DNA of 64,000 nt from Crossaster papposus (GCA_037893245.1 JBAIAA010000315.1:930001-994000); one strand, 5' to 3'. Positions 1-10,670 are shown, counted from the stretch's first letter. Notes: generated by a model from the letters alone, not told the origin. Numbers and translations: made by a program.

Positions 1-190
1 CAGTACACACCCAATCATCAGTCACAGAGAGACCCAGTGCTACAAAATACTAAGTAGTATTCTGTAGTACGCAGTTCTTTAGCCCAAAGTAAGGCCTAGG
101 GGGTTAAGGTTAATAACTCGAATTGCGACGAGTCGCAACGTTTTAGTGAAATCGGGGGCTGGTCACCCCTAAATATCTTGTTTCTTGCAG

Positions 191-3100
191 TCGCTCACAG
201 GAGAACCGGATGCTGATGACTCCCCGCATCTTCATAGTGCCTTGGTTGCTTGGCAACTGTTGCCAACCAGCTGTGCCGCATCAGTGGAGATACAGGAGGG
301 GCTGGGTGGTGTCATTCCTCAGGTTCGTTGTAACCCCCTTTGTAGGGATGTCCCGATTAAACCAAGTATTTGAATATGCAAACATCAACCAATAGCTATA
401 TTCGCTGGTTTGAATATTCAAAAAGGAAAAAAATTCACGTATATGACCAAAAAACAATAGGCCATTTGTTAGTTAGATATTTCTTTACCAGTTCGCGCCG
501 GGATTATTTTAACATCACCGAGCCGAGGCGCAGGATTATTTGTAAAGAAATTTGATCCGAGGCGGGTTCAGGCCGATAGTGCCGGGAAGCACACTCACGC
601 TTTTCCGGCCTTGCTCGCTGCGGACAGACATTTTCGCTTTGCTTGTGACGTGTTTATGCGTCATTCGTTTTGAATCTGGTGAAAACTTTGCATGTATATA
701 CTTCCTCCGGCGCGAACTGGTTAACAATTCGGCAGTAAAAAATGTCGATGTGTACAAATGGTGTATCTACCTTTAACACTATGATATTGGAATACACTGT
801 CCCCATTTGGTTGCAGGTGATTTCGAACTTGCTGCAAATTCTTAAAAGAGCCGTACGTTACTGGACTCGTGGTGGTGCTGTTGCTGTTTCTGTGCTTAAA
901 GCTGTGAGCAATATCATAGGACAAGGGAAGGTAAAGAACGTGACTAATTGGGAGACATTGCAAACACCATAAGAAAGGGCATGATGTGATTTTGCTTTCA
1001 ATGCGGTCCTTAGCAGGATGTGATTTCAACAAAAGATTTTCAAAATCACATCCAAATGCTTTAAATTCACATCCTCTTCTAAATTTACATCCTGAATATG
1101 GTCGTTAAAATGAAAATTCACATCCCTTTTTTTTTTTTTTTTTTTTAATTTAGTCTCTTGTTTCACCAAGCGATGCCATTCAAGCCCAGCATTTTTGCCT
1201 GATGGTGCCTGTTGCTACGGCGACCACTGCCGACTTCCCATTGGTCTTCAGCACGCTGTGCCAGATTCTCAGAAGCCTTCTGATTGGCTATCCAAGGATC
1301 GTGATGAACTCATTGGCCGGCTACTTCGCCTGTCTACAGCATATCCTTTGAAATTAACGTCAGTGGCACACATTTTGACTTTACACATTTTTTCTCGGTA
1401 ACTTTTTTAAATTACTTAATAACTTCTAGGTATCTGTTCGAATGACTTAGTAACTTCTCAGTAACGTTTCAAATGACTTAGTAAATTCTCGGTAACTTTT
1501 CAAATTACTTAGTTACTTCTAGGTATCTGTTCAAATGACATAGTAACTTCTCTGTAACTTTTCAAATTATCTTAGTAACTTCTCGATAAGTTTTCAAATA
1601 ACTTAGTTACTTCTTGATAACTTTTTTAATGACTTAGTAACTTCTCAGTAACTTCTTGGTAACTTTTCAAATTAATAGTACATTGTCACTTTTCAAATTA
1701 CTTTACTAACTCCTCAGTAACCATTCCAATTATTTAGTAACTTCTCGGTAACTTTTTTAATTTACTAAGTAACTTCTCGGTAAGTGTTCAAATTATTTTA
1801 GTAACTTCTCGGTAACTTCTCGAATTGTTCAGTAACTTCTCTGTAACTTTTTTAATTACTTAGTAACTTCTCGATAACTTCTTAGTAACTTTTTTAAATA
1901 AGGTTTGTGGTAAATTTTTTAAGTTTTCCAAACTAGGCTGCATATAAAACTAAATATATTGCACGTTTATGACATCAGAGTTATAAAACTCACTGTACAT
2001 ACTTGTATCTTGCTTCATTGACTCACCAATCTGGTGGTATTATCGTGCAGACCCTTATAAACAATCTAAACAGCACTTTAGACGTGAGTGTTATACTTGC
2101 CCTTCTGTTGTTCAGGGCAAACTGTTTTGGGCATTTTCTAGAAATGTAAAATGCGATTGAACTCGAAAAACAACCCCAACATTTGACAAAAATTATTCCT
2201 GTATATTTCACGATGTTTTTTTAAAACCTGATTGAGTACAATTTGGGGACAAAGTAGCAACTGGGAATTTGTTCTAAGATAAGTTGTTGGCAGAAGCACC
2301 ATCTGGTAAATTCTCTTTTGTAAATTGTTGTGGTTCTGGGAAAGAATCGAGGGAAACTCAACAGTTTCGGACAGTATGCTCTGCCAGTCGTTAGGAGGCT
2401 TTTGTTTGTCCTTAATGCAAACGTTTACGTCTTCTGCGGGCGGTGATGCACAGAGGCCAGCAGACAAGTGACGTTGATATGAAACTGAGTGATCAGGACT
2501 TATTCATGTGTGCAGAGAACATGGAGAGGTAATAGAACGCTTGGTTGTTTGTGTGTTGTGTTGATCTGTAAGGCTTTCTTTTAGTCGTTATGAATGCCAC
2601 TTTGATTTCTCAAATGTTTGTCAAATTCACCTACTTTATTGAAACCGTCAAATTAATGTGACCCGCTCCAGAAGTTTTTCTTTTATCCCTGATCCTTTTA
2701 TCTGTGATCCCTGGCCACACGGCATTCTGGTGTTTATGATTTCTGACTAGCGCCCTCGAACAAAGATACTGACAATTTGGGAGACTGCCAACATATAGGG
2801 CAAGATAGCTCAGTTGGTAGAGCGCCGGTCCGGTACTTCGCCCCAAAGGTCGCAGGTTCAATTCCTGCCTTACCGATTTCTTTGTTCACTTTGAATATTG
2901 TATATTTGTACCAAATATTTGTTAACATTGTGTGTGGTGCAAAATGGGCACCACTATTTGGAAATTTTTAGTGATCATCCTAATAATGTTTTGCTGGTGA
3001 ATGTGTCATGGAGGTGAATTACTAAGAGAATAAATGTGTGTTCGAGAGGTTTTAATCACTCTGTTTAATACCGCTTGAGTCTGGGTGCTGATAATTACCC

Positions 3101-4543
3101 GAGCCGAAGGCGAGGGTAATTATCGCTATCAGCACCCAGACTCCAAGCGGTATTAACCAGTTCGCGCCGGATGACGTATATAAACGCAAAAATTTCCCAA
3201 AATTCAAAACGGATGACGCATAAACACGCCAAGTTCAAGTTCGGAAATGTATGTCAGCAGCGCGCAAGGCCGGAAATGCGTGGGTGTGCTTCCCGGCACT
3301 ATCAGCCTGAACACGCTTCGGATCGAGTTTCGTTAAAAATAATCCCGCCCGTCGGCTCGGCGTTGTTAAAATAATCCCGGCGCGAACTGGTTAAACAGAG
3401 TGATTAAAACCGACCAAACACACATTTATTCCCATTCATAAATACCTTTTTTGTTAAATTCAGCCAAAAAAGCCCCGAAAATCACGGAAAATTGTCGCAA
3501 GTAAATTTCGGTGTTTCGCCATTCTGTGTGTGTCAAATGACATGTTTCCGCCTCTGTCGCTCTACACAATACATGCAATAAAGCGTATTTACTATGAACC
3601 ACACTATTACTGCCATTGGCAACCTCGTTTCCAGGGTGTCGAGCTGTACGCGCCCAACACTACCCGTTCTTACTATTATAGACGATGTACGGTTGGAAAT
3701 AAAGTGAGCCCTGGGGACGAATATAATGCGACATCGCGTGACGTGTTTTGCTGCCAGCTGGTTTTAAACACTTCCAGCCATGTCTTTATCGTCTGTTTAA
3801 TACCGGCCACGTGACAAGCTCTCGACCAATAGGAATGCCTAAACCGTCCCAGGTATTTATGAATGTCTTATAACCCTGGCAGACTGCTGACGATGCTGGC
3901 CACCTACAAGGACGACGTCAACAAACTCGCCGTGTTCCTGGTCGCAGATTACATCGCTGAGTTGCAGAAGGGAACACTGCTTCCGCTAGTCAAGGTAGGC
4001 AAGCAACAGATGCGAAGCGTTGAGGCAAAATGAGACGGAACTGGGCAAAGGCTGTAACGGGGAATATGCAAAATAATAATTGCCGTAGAAATAGCAAGAA
4101 ATAGCAAGAAAATCAAACACAGATGAGTTGTACAGGGTGTCTCTAAAAAAAAAGTATATCCATTTAACCCATTTTTTTTTTTTTTTACACTTCCATTATT
4201 TTCTTCCAAACAGAAAACCTTAGTGACTGGTGTAATTTTAGATGTAATTTGTGTAAACAAAAAATAAAATACGAGATGATATAATCCTAAGTGCACTTCA
4301 AGTAAATTGATGCTTTTGAAAGTAACAAGAGACACAAATTGCGAAATCATAAAATAAAACACTGTTCCATTATTTTCTTCCAAACAGAAAACCTTAGTGA
4401 CTGGTGTCTACAATCTCCTGGATGCCTGTGATGAGAGAGCTATTGATTTCCTTAATGCCACCCTGCCTCACAATCTCAGGGAACTCTTCAAGACGTTCTA
4501 CTCTGACTTCCAAAAATACCACAGATACTCGGGAAAAGTGTGA
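191..4543 (+). CDS. URB2: URB2 C-terminal part (5 exons visible, 5' part outside window)
   Basis: Nucleolar protein of the Urb2/Npa2 family, needed for early large-subunit rRNA processing (family knowledge). I joined five exons by frame and splice signals: 191-322 (phase 0), 1154-1340 (ends phase 1), 2429-2528 (ends phase 2), 3883-3994 (phase 0) and 4388-4543 (stop TGA 4541-4543), giving 228 residues. The last two exons read LLTMLATYKDD, then DYIAELQKGTLLPLVK, then GVYNLLDACDERAIDFLNA and ending FQKYHRYSGKV, which matches the conserved Urb2 C-terminal domain (a VYxLLDxC..R.I.FL motif followed by a Y-D-Y/F-x-KYH tail). Phases agree at every junction; codon CGT (Arg) is split C/GT across the 1340/2429 junction and AGA across 2528/3883. 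Intron 1341-2428 has AT-AC ends. An AATAAA follows at 4731. The more N-terminal exons must lie left of the window. Exon 191-322 is the least certain because its peptide is poorly conserved in my memory; the last three exons are firm. Confidence 0.8.
488..720. mobile_element. piggyBac-like MITE, copy 1
   Basis: Inverted ends CCAGTTCGCGCCGG / CCGGCGCGAACTGG, followed by TTAA at 721-724 and preceded by TTTA (a decayed TTAA). Shares about 230 bp of interior with the copies at 3157-3390 and 17138-17351. It sits in the first visible URB2 intron. No coding sequence; the small frames on both strands are shadows of the repeat. Confidence 0.8.
735..1130. repeat. Dispersed repeat fragment related to 23.4-23.9 kb
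   Basis: Contains the terminus AAATGGTGTATC near 757 and the repeated phrases 'tcacatccaaatgct' and 'aattcacatcct' that recur at 23460-23520, where they flank a MITE. Ends in a T-rich run (1128-1146), which serves as the polypyrimidine tract of URB2 exon 1154-1340. Confidence 0.5.
1341..2428 (+). other. URB2: U12-type AT-AC intron of URB2
   Basis: The 5' end reads ATATCCTTTG, the textbook U12 donor, and no GT donor exists near the required exon end. The 3' end is TTTAC/GT at 2428, with a branch-point-like GTCCTTAAT at 2408-2416 whose second A is 13 nt from the splice site, inside the usual 10-20 nt U12 window. Using these borders restores a split Arg codon and a continuous Urb2-like peptide (FACLQ-R-LLRAVMHRG). 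No GT-AG pair I tried gives an open frame. Confidence 0.8.
1385..1905. repeat. Degenerate tandem repeat in the URB2 U12 intron
   Basis: More than a dozen imperfect copies of a unit built on 'acttagtaacttctcggtaac' plus 'ttttcaaatt', with variable spacing of about 20-50 bp. Copies differ by many point changes, so the array is old or poorly homogenised. It fills about half of the AT-AC intron. Confidence 0.8.
2797..2877 (+). repeat. tRNA-like SINE head or tRNA pseudogene
   Basis: A D-arm-like segment TAGCTCAGTTGGTAGAGC (box A) is followed by a perfect T-arm, GCAGG-TTCAATT-CCTGC (box B), spaced as in a tRNA. The anticodon arm does not close and the acceptor stem pairs badly, so a functional tRNA is unlikely. 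Lies in the last-but-one URB2 intron. About 120 bp of following sequence (2878-3000) may be the SINE body. Confidence 0.6.
3029..3430. mobile_element. Palindromic (fold-back) element split by a MITE
   Basis: Left arm 3029-3100 and right arm 3110-3156 plus 3391-3430 are near-perfect inverted repeats, interrupted only by the MITE at 3157-3390. Removing the MITE and one TTAA rejoins the arms into one hairpin of about 160 bp, with only small indels (a 6-bp and a 1-bp insertion) between arms. Confidence 0.85.
3157..3390. mobile_element. piggyBac-like MITE, copy 2 (intact TTAA sites)
   Basis: Starts CCAGTTCGCGCCGG and ends CCGGCGCGAACTGG, flanked by TTAA at 3153-3156 and 3391-3394. The TTAA target duplication is typical of the piggyBac superfamily. 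Length 234 bp, non-coding. Inserted in the older palindrome 3029-3430. Confidence 0.88.
4194..4407 (+). repeat. 41-bp direct repeat spanning the URB2 last-exon acceptor, with an insert
   Basis: 'cattattttcttccaaacag' followed by the first about 20 nt of the last exon occurs at about 4194-4234 and again at about 4367-4407. The right copy is the real acceptor, since its frame stays open to the URB2 stop. The insert between them (about 4235-4366) is related to 6455-6590, so a short dispersed repeat appears to have inserted with a long target duplication, leaving a decoy splice acceptor. Confidence 0.75.
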
Positions 4544-4611
4544 TCATATTCAGTGGCAAAGTGGCGGCAAAAGAGGGCTGGAATTATCCCCCTCCCTCAA
4601 TTATTGTCCTT

Positions 4612-4730
4612 GCCCCCCCCCCCCCCTTCCCCTCCCCCTCCCCCTCTCCCTCCCCCTCCCCCTCCCCCTCTCCCTCCCCCTCTCCCTCCCCCTCCCCTCC
4701 CCCTTCTCCTCCCCTTCCCCCTCCCCAACT
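4612..4730. repeat. C/CT-rich polypyrimidine tract
   Basis: Runs of CCCCTCCC and CCCCTCTCC on the + strand just 3' of the URB2 stop, in its presumed 3' UTR. The proline/serine-rich frames across it are repeat artefacts. Confidence 0.9.
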
Positions 4731-4736
4731 AATAAA
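4731..4736 (+). terminator. URB2: URB2 polyadenylation signal candidate
   Basis: AATAAA 188 nt after the URB2 stop codon and the first one in the transcript direction. Directly after it (4752-4780) is a solitary MITE terminus, ATCCCGGCGCGAACTGG. Confidence 0.5.
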
Positions 4737-4751
4737 ATAAGTGTTTCTTTG

Positions 4752-4780
4752 ATGAAAAATAATCCCGGCGCGAACTGGTT
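4752..4780. mobile_element. Solitary end of the piggyBac-like MITE family
   Basis: Matches only the right terminus (ATCCCGGCGCGAACTGG) of the 488/3157 family; the rest of the element is missing. Confidence 0.6.
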
Positions 4781-5684
4781 TTAAGCTGAAAAGCTTCGGG
4801 AACTTTACCTTAAAATGTATTGACCCACCTGGAAATAATTTATGAGTTTCTTCTGGAGGTTACATCAGAGATTGTCTGAATCTGCCAAGTTTGTCAAAAT
4901 TACAGCATCGAGCTGCAAACAGAACCCCCCCCCCCAAAAAAAAAAAATAATAATAATTAATTTAAAAAAACAAATTAAAAAAATTAAAAAAACAAACAAA
5001 CTTCCTTTACCCTGAGGACAAAAATTGTATATCGGATGGGAAGTGGTTTAAAAAAAAATGTATACCAAAATAGGGTCTGGAGCTAAAACTTCTGGACCGA
5101 ATCAGGATTTCTTGGTATTCGTCTTCTACTTGTAGATGGATTCTCCATCATTTGGCCTCGGGTTTGGCCTCTGGTTGGTCCGTTGTTCATTGGATCTCAG
5201 GAAGGTTTTATAGGCCCAATGAGCAGGGGTAATAATCATGCAAAGGGCTCCGATCTTTATAAAAAAAAGTGCTTCATTGGAGACTCGTTCTTATTTACTA
5301 TTTTTCTTTCTGCCGTGAAACCTGAAAAAGATTTATTGAACTTGAATACTAGTTCTTCCTTAAAAATTGGGACAATTAATTGTGAAGCCAGCGTTCAAAA
5401 GGTAGATAGAAAATTGTGTTGTTTTTTATTTCAAACTCAACTGACTGGACTACTGAAAATTAAAGGAAAACAAATCCAGAATGAAATTCGTGGATATTCA
5501 TGTTCTGGATTTTTATTTTTACAATAAACTGGTTGGCGCTACTGAACATTTAAAAGCTGGTTTTGTTTTTTGTTTTTGTGTCCTTTACGGAAGTAACCTT
5601 GAATGCATGGCTGCCCGTATGCAGCGTACGATCATCGCTATATGCACAGCCCAATCTAGTACATGTACTGTACTGTACGCGCCA
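4781..5684. other. Non-genic stretch with low-complexity and SINE remnants
   Basis: A-rich/C-run segment at 4920-5005. 5085-5160 (ggagctaaaacttctggacc...) recurs with changes at 8645-8735 and 56670-56760, so it is a dispersed repeat. 5195-5265 resembles the 3' part of the SINE at 11885-12275 (cccaatgagcaggggtaataat). No gene seen. Confidence 0.6.
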
Positions 5685-6281
5685 AGCTATAGACGATGTG
5701 CCCTCTGACGTCACGTGTTTACATCTGTATTCAAGTGCCCGGCGGTATGCGCACACATCGTGTTTTACATAACATTTACTTAAAGAGTGACGTCGCAGGT
5801 CAGATCACCTTTGCTTAACTTGACCTCTGATGTCATCTCTTAACCAAGATTATGTTATTATGTTTGAAGGACATTGCTCCACCTTATCTCTCTGATATGT
5901 TTCATCTTCACCAAAGCAATCGTCAAGGACTCCGTTCTTCCGGTAGAACTCGGCTTAACACTCATAACTCAAGTTTATCTTATGGCAAACACGCCTTCTC
6001 ACACTCTGCTGCTGAACTTTGGAACAGTCACCCAATTAGTGTCCGTGATTCTACTTGTGTTGTTACATTTAAGAGTAAACTTGAAACTTATCTTTTTTTT
6101 TAAATAGTAGATTTAAGTTTTGTTCTAGTTTGTTTTAATTCATCCTTTCTTTTGTTATGCGCTTTGATCATGTTTTGGAAAAGCGCAGTATAAATGCCTG
6201 TTATTATTATTATTATGTAAGGCATGATGCGCGCGCATACTGCCGGGCACATCTGAATACATATGTAAACAAAGGGCATCC
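5685..6281. mobile_element. Palindromic MITE split by a LINE fragment
   Basis: Left half (about 5685-5850, with TAGACGATGTGCCCTCTG and the CCGGCGGTATGCGCAC segment) and right half (about 6216-6281, with GCGCATACTGCCGGGCAC) are the two arms of a family also seen at 18690-18965 and 51528-51725. The LINE 3' end at 5851-6215 lies between them. Confidence 0.75.
5851..6215 (+). mobile_element. LINE (CR1/L2-like) 3' end, 5'-truncated
   Basis: 5852-6103 encodes the very C-terminus of a non-LTR retrotransposon polyprotein: PPYLSDMFHLHQ, RTRLNTHNSS, AAELWNSHPISVRDST and TFKSKLETYLFF, matching the usual LWN.LP..IR...S...FK..LK..LF ending. It is followed by a UTR and an ATT microsatellite tail (about 6198-6215), as in L2/CR1. 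Dead fragment. Confidence 0.85.
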
Positions 6282-6330
6282 CCACCCCCCCCCCCCCCGA
6301 AAAAAGGGGGGGTGGGGGTGTTCCTCCGTC
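6282..6330. repeat. C-run / G-run inverted pair
   Basis: A C15-rich run, a short A run and then a G-rich run at 6280-6320 can pair into a short hairpin. It adjoins the right edge of the split MITE. Confidence 0.6.
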
Positions 6331-7194
6331 TCATTTCTTGCGCTCATCAGCCCCATATCAGAGACAAACGTCAACCACCGCACAACATTCCACGGATTGT
6401 CTATAGCTATTGGCTACGAGCAATATTTTGTCGGTTGTTTATAGAGAAGAGTTTCAAGATTAATTTTAGATGTAATTTTTTTTTTTTTTTAAGAAAAATA
6501 TATGAGAGCATATAATCCGAAGTGCACTTCAAGTAAATTGATGCTTTTGAAAGGAACAAGAGACACAAATTGCGAAAGCGTAACATTTGTTGCGAGGATA
6601 TTGTGTTTATAATGTGCGCTATTACACTATAAACATCTGTCAAGTCGATTGATTGTGTCGTCAAACCGCAGTACGTGATTAGAGTTGTCTACGCTTTGTC
6701 AACGTCAACCATAAAAATAATTATATTTTCGCTTCATGTGATAACATTATTGCCTCATCTGGTCATTTTGTTTTCTTAGAATGTTGCATATCCGGAAAAA
6801 AACCCCAGTATTCTAAGATTTTGATTTCAATTTAAAATTAGCGCCAGGGCATGCATTGTGACATTAAGATCTAAAACATCAACCATGTTGCGCGTAGACC
6901 ATAGATATTTGAATACCTCCATGAAAAGACCCACCAAACGTTAAAGATGGACTACAACGAAAACTCACACATTAAATTTATTATCGGACCTTGTTTATGT
7001 TGTGTTCAGGTAACACTTTATTGTTACGGTCATGTTTTTCTCTAAATAATTTTGTTGCAATTTGACCGACAAAATTAGACCTTGATTCTTCGATTTTGAA
7101 ATTTCCCGCCCTGTACTGGTTCCCGGCAAAGATCCACTGAAAACCACAATGAAATCCACGATATAGTACCAGCGGACTTGTAAACCAGCGAAAA
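6331..7194. other. Non-genic stretch
   Basis: 6455-6590 is related to the insert near the URB2 last exon (4235-4366): the phrase gtgcacttcaagtaaattga is shared. The remainder shows no open frame with family resemblance and no clear repeat. Confidence 0.6.
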
Positions 7195-7404
7195 GTGATG
7201 ACGTACTACCCATGAAAACGCATACATGGTGGCCCTGAAGGGACTCCGCAGATCGCGAATATTGACGTCAAATTTGACGTCAATATTCACGACTTTCCCC
7301 AAAAGTCGCGAATATTGACGTCAAATTTGACGTCAATATTCGCGATCTGCGGAGTCCCTTCAGGGCCACCATATGTATGCGTTTTCATGGGTAGTACGTC
7401 ACAC
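7195..7404. mobile_element. Hairpin MITE with four CRE-like palindromes
   Basis: Near-perfect inverted repeat: GTACTACCCATGAAAACGCA on the left is mirrored by TGCGTTTTCATGGGTAGTAC on the right, with a loop of about 15 nt near 7290-7306. TGACGTCA occurs at 7263-7270, 7275-7282, 7316-7323 and 7328-7335, two per arm, spaced by AATT. Non-coding. Confidence 0.85.
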
Positions 7405-7839
7405 ACAAAGTATGAATTATTCATGAGTTAAGGGCTTTTGCTGAAACTGAGTTTTTCTGGGTCGTAGAACGCCGATCAATTTTGTTGTTTTGTTTGCATG
7501 AAGGAACAAGATTTATTGAATACTAATGATATATTAGTAATCATTAGGGCCTATACATTTCTTGAACAAAAACAGCAACACAGCCTTTATCATTATTCTG
7601 TTGTAGTCCATCTTTAAGACGATCATTAATGCTGTAAATTTCAATCAGAATTTCACGTAATCGCCACAAAACTCAACATTTGGAAGAAAAAAGTGTATGG
7701 AACATACCATACCATACCATATCAATCTAAAGCAGCACCAAGTGGTAATATTTTATTTGACTTACGCTATGATGTTTTGCTTTGATACGACTGCAACCTT
7801 GCCAAGTATGTTATTATTATGTACGTCCGCTTCATGGTA

Positions 7840-8236
7840 TTAAAGGGATCGTATACGTTTGGTAATTGGAACCCATTGTTTGTTTCAATTCTCTATATAG
7901 TTATAGATATATACCATAAAACTAACCTGTACAAATTTCATTTCAAAAGGTGGTAGCGAATTTGAGATATTGCCAAAAATCTGGAGCGGTTATGTCCCCG
8001 CAGGAAAAATAATCTGCATTGGAATACACAGTCTGAGAAACGTCACTGCAGTAACGCTTCTCAGATTCAAATTTTGGGGGATAAAAAGTGATATCTTTTT
8101 CCATAACCGCAGTACTTCGAAGTGAAAAGTTTCTAAAAATGCATTATACTATCCAAAGCTGCTGTACTTCTTACCAAGTAAGTTTGTATTGCCATTCTTT
8201 TTTGGAGTAATTACCAAACGTATACGATCCCTTTAA
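7840..8236. mobile_element. MITE with perfect 28-bp inverted ends
   Basis: TTAAAGGGATCGTATACGTT... at 7840 is mirrored by ...AACGTATACGATCCCTTTAA ending at 8236. If TTAA is the target duplication this is another piggyBac-like MITE; a TA duplication cannot be excluded. About 390 bp, non-coding. Confidence 0.85.
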
Positions 8237-9320
8237 CATGTTCGTTGGTATAGTGTTGACGTTGATTATACACCCGGTTCAAGCGTTAATATAATTATAA
8301 ACATGGACAACAGATTTTTAGGACCCCCTCCCAAATGATGTTTTTTGTATCAATATAGGAGAAAGAAAATGAGCGATGAAATCAAATCACGTGGGTTAGG
8401 TTTATCCAATTAGGGTTAAGATGAAAACTGCAAATTATACCTATATAATTAAGTTTTGCCCATCTGAACACAGTCTGTCGCTGGCACTGTGCACAGATCA
8501 CTAGCACTGCCCATAATTTGGTGTATAATTTCGTCGTGTGCCCGGCAGAACGGCATATGGACGTATCTGCCAAAATACCTTCATTAAAAGGCCAAATTAG
8601 TATAACGGGTCATGGGGAGTCCTTCTGGGAGAGAAAGATACCAATATAAGGTATGGAGTTAAAACTACTGGACCAAATCGGGATTTCTTGGTATCATTTT
8701 TCTGTTAGAATGATTCTCCATCAACTGAAGTTTCGTATCGATTTGTATCGATACAATAACACAATTTCAAACTCGGTTTGCATTTATACGGAACTTGTTG
8801 GTATAGGTAGTTTTGGCTTTGGGTGGTTAAGGTGCCGGTGTGCATGTACATGTATACAATTTTATAATTGGTTAAATACGAGACCTTTATGGTTTTTCAC
8901 GATTGGATCTGTTCGCTATAGTGCCCACAGCCCGTGATGCGTGCCGTAGAAGTGCCGTGGCCTAGTTGTATGCATTGAATTCGTGGTCTGCAGTTAGTTT
9001 TGCAGGTTTGGGTTTCGGGCGCGGCCTGCCGTCTGGGACACTACTACACATAACATGGGTAGATGCATAAACTACTGCCTTGCCGTAGATTATAGTTACC
9101 CATCCCAACCCTGTTCATACATGTACTGTGAAGATTGTCTTGTTTTTAGTGTGGGGGCTGGTTCTTCCACACATTCCCTAGCCAACACATCGGTCGCGTT
9201 TTGCTTTGGAGTAGACGATTGGAATAGACGTTTTGCCTGTGAAGGAAACGTACGGCATTCTTGGTAGCGTACCATAACCTTTATTGCACGCAGCGCAGCT
9301 AAGCCGCGGAACTGCAGGTG
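8237..9320. other. Repeat remnants, no gene
   Basis: 8645-8735 is a copy of the 5085-5160 repeat. 8955-9050 is a tRNA-derived SINE-like head (TGGCCTAGTTG as box A, a degenerate box B near 9010). 9126-9170 is an inverted copy of 12360-12425 (tggttcttccacac / tgtggaagaacca). No coding evidence. Confidence 0.55.
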
Positions 9321-9475
9321 CCAATTTTATAGAGCTGCTAAGCACAAACATTTGCTTAGCACAAAAAAGTCTTGCTTATTAAAAACAGGTTACCAGCCAA
9401 AATTTTACGTGTTTTTCATGCTAAGCAAAAAAACCAGCTGATTATTAATCCAAAACAATAAAGATCACGTAAACA
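9321..9475. mobile_element. CTAAGCA-type MITE fragment
   Basis: Carries TAGAGCTGCTAAGCACAAAC and TTTGCTTAGCAC, then TTCATGCTAAGCAAAAAAAC. The same phrases build the MITE at 55305-55548. Right end not found, so truncated. Confidence 0.7.
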
Positions 9476-9635
9476 CCCTTGTTTCTACACTTTCAGAGTA
9501 TGTTTATTTCCCAAATTGCTTTTCTCCACACCTGCCGATATATAAATCGCGTGAGAATTTGTTGTTTCGGTGTGTTGCCCAAACCGCCACGAGACTTAAT
9601 TTTCACCCGGGCCGTCATATTGCTGGCTGATCTAT

Positions 9636-9999
9636 GCATGTTTTCATCCCACTCTCTCCCCCTGAGCTCTTTGCGTCGATATGCAAAGAAGTCTTAATTG
9701 TGGATGCAGAGAAAAGATAGATCCATGTGGAGATTCATCCTCGGTCCTTTTATTATTATCATTATTAAAATCATAGCGGGAAACGAGCCAGCGGTGCGTC
9801 GAACCGTGGCCAATAAATACTGTTGGAGCGTCTTGGGTGAGCGCGAATGAGCAACGAACGATAATTAAACTTCCTGAAGGATTTATCTGCGGTATTGGTA
9901 ATAATGCTTTCAGCTGGAGTTTTGACAGTTAAAGTGTTTCTTTTTTCTTTTTCTTCTTTCATACGGGGTTTGGTGCTTCTGGTCTGATCAACTTCGATA

Positions 10000-10030
<31 letters not shown>

Positions 10031-10260
10031 GATGACAACCTTCACGCGGTCCACCCTGTTTTCACTAATGTCATCAAACCAACGTATGCAGTAACACGTT
10101 AAGCTAGTCACCATCGTACGAAAGAAACACTTCGATAAAATGAGAAAACGGCGCAGGCAGGCGTAAGCGGAGTAAACACTAGTATTGGTGTATATAGCTT
10201 TATCACCATTGGACTTTCTTTTTGGTTAACGTACCGCGACTTTTCTGTAAAATGACAAAA
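9636..10260. repeat. Dispersed repeat, copy 1 (partner at 13856-14240)
   Basis: From 'gatgttttcatccc' through 'tctccccctgagctctttgc' to 'aaaatgagaaaac' this stretch aligns in the same orientation with 13850-14240, with scattered indels. A run of 29 G (10001-10029) interrupts this copy. No plausible protein. Confidence 0.75.
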
Positions 10261-10449
10261 TTATATTCAATGGGAACGCGCGTAAGACTAACGTCCTAGT
10301 CAACGTATAGCGCGGCGGGGATGTAAAACTGCCAGGCCTAGAGTGGTCGCAGGACTATCACTGATAGTATCAGGGACTCAGAAAAGTCCAGTGGGGACAG
10401 CTTCGTCCTGTCGAAGTACGGCAAACACGCACAGACTCTTTTGTCTCAA

Positions 10450-10670
10450 AGTCAATGCGACTGTGCACATATCGTACATAGGCAGCACCCACAATGTGTG
10501 GCATTCTGCCAGTCTTGCACGGAAAATGGAACGTTACGTCGCGGTATAAAAGTGCAAGTGGGAACACAAGGTAAAATTACACGAAGAAATGTCATGGTAA
10601 GTTACCGTAAGGCCGCGAAAGAAAAGGTCAGATGGAAACACGGCTTATGGTTGAACTAGAGAGGGGGGGG
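10450..10670. repeat. Inverted partner of 14435-14640
   Basis: 'gaaatgtcatggtaagttac' and 'ggccgcgaaagaaaagg' here recur as reverse complement at 14441-14500. With 9636-10260 and 13856-14240 this suggests two rearranged copies of one larger element. A G-run follows (10662-10678). Confidence 0.6.

Noticed and set aside
2797..2877. Functional tRNA gene
   Set aside because: Boxes A and B are fine but the anticodon arm and acceptor stem do not pair, so SINE head or pseudogene is more likely.
4404..4784. 126-residue frame with proline/leucine repeats
   Set aside because: Out of frame with the URB2 exon and built on a CT-rich tract.
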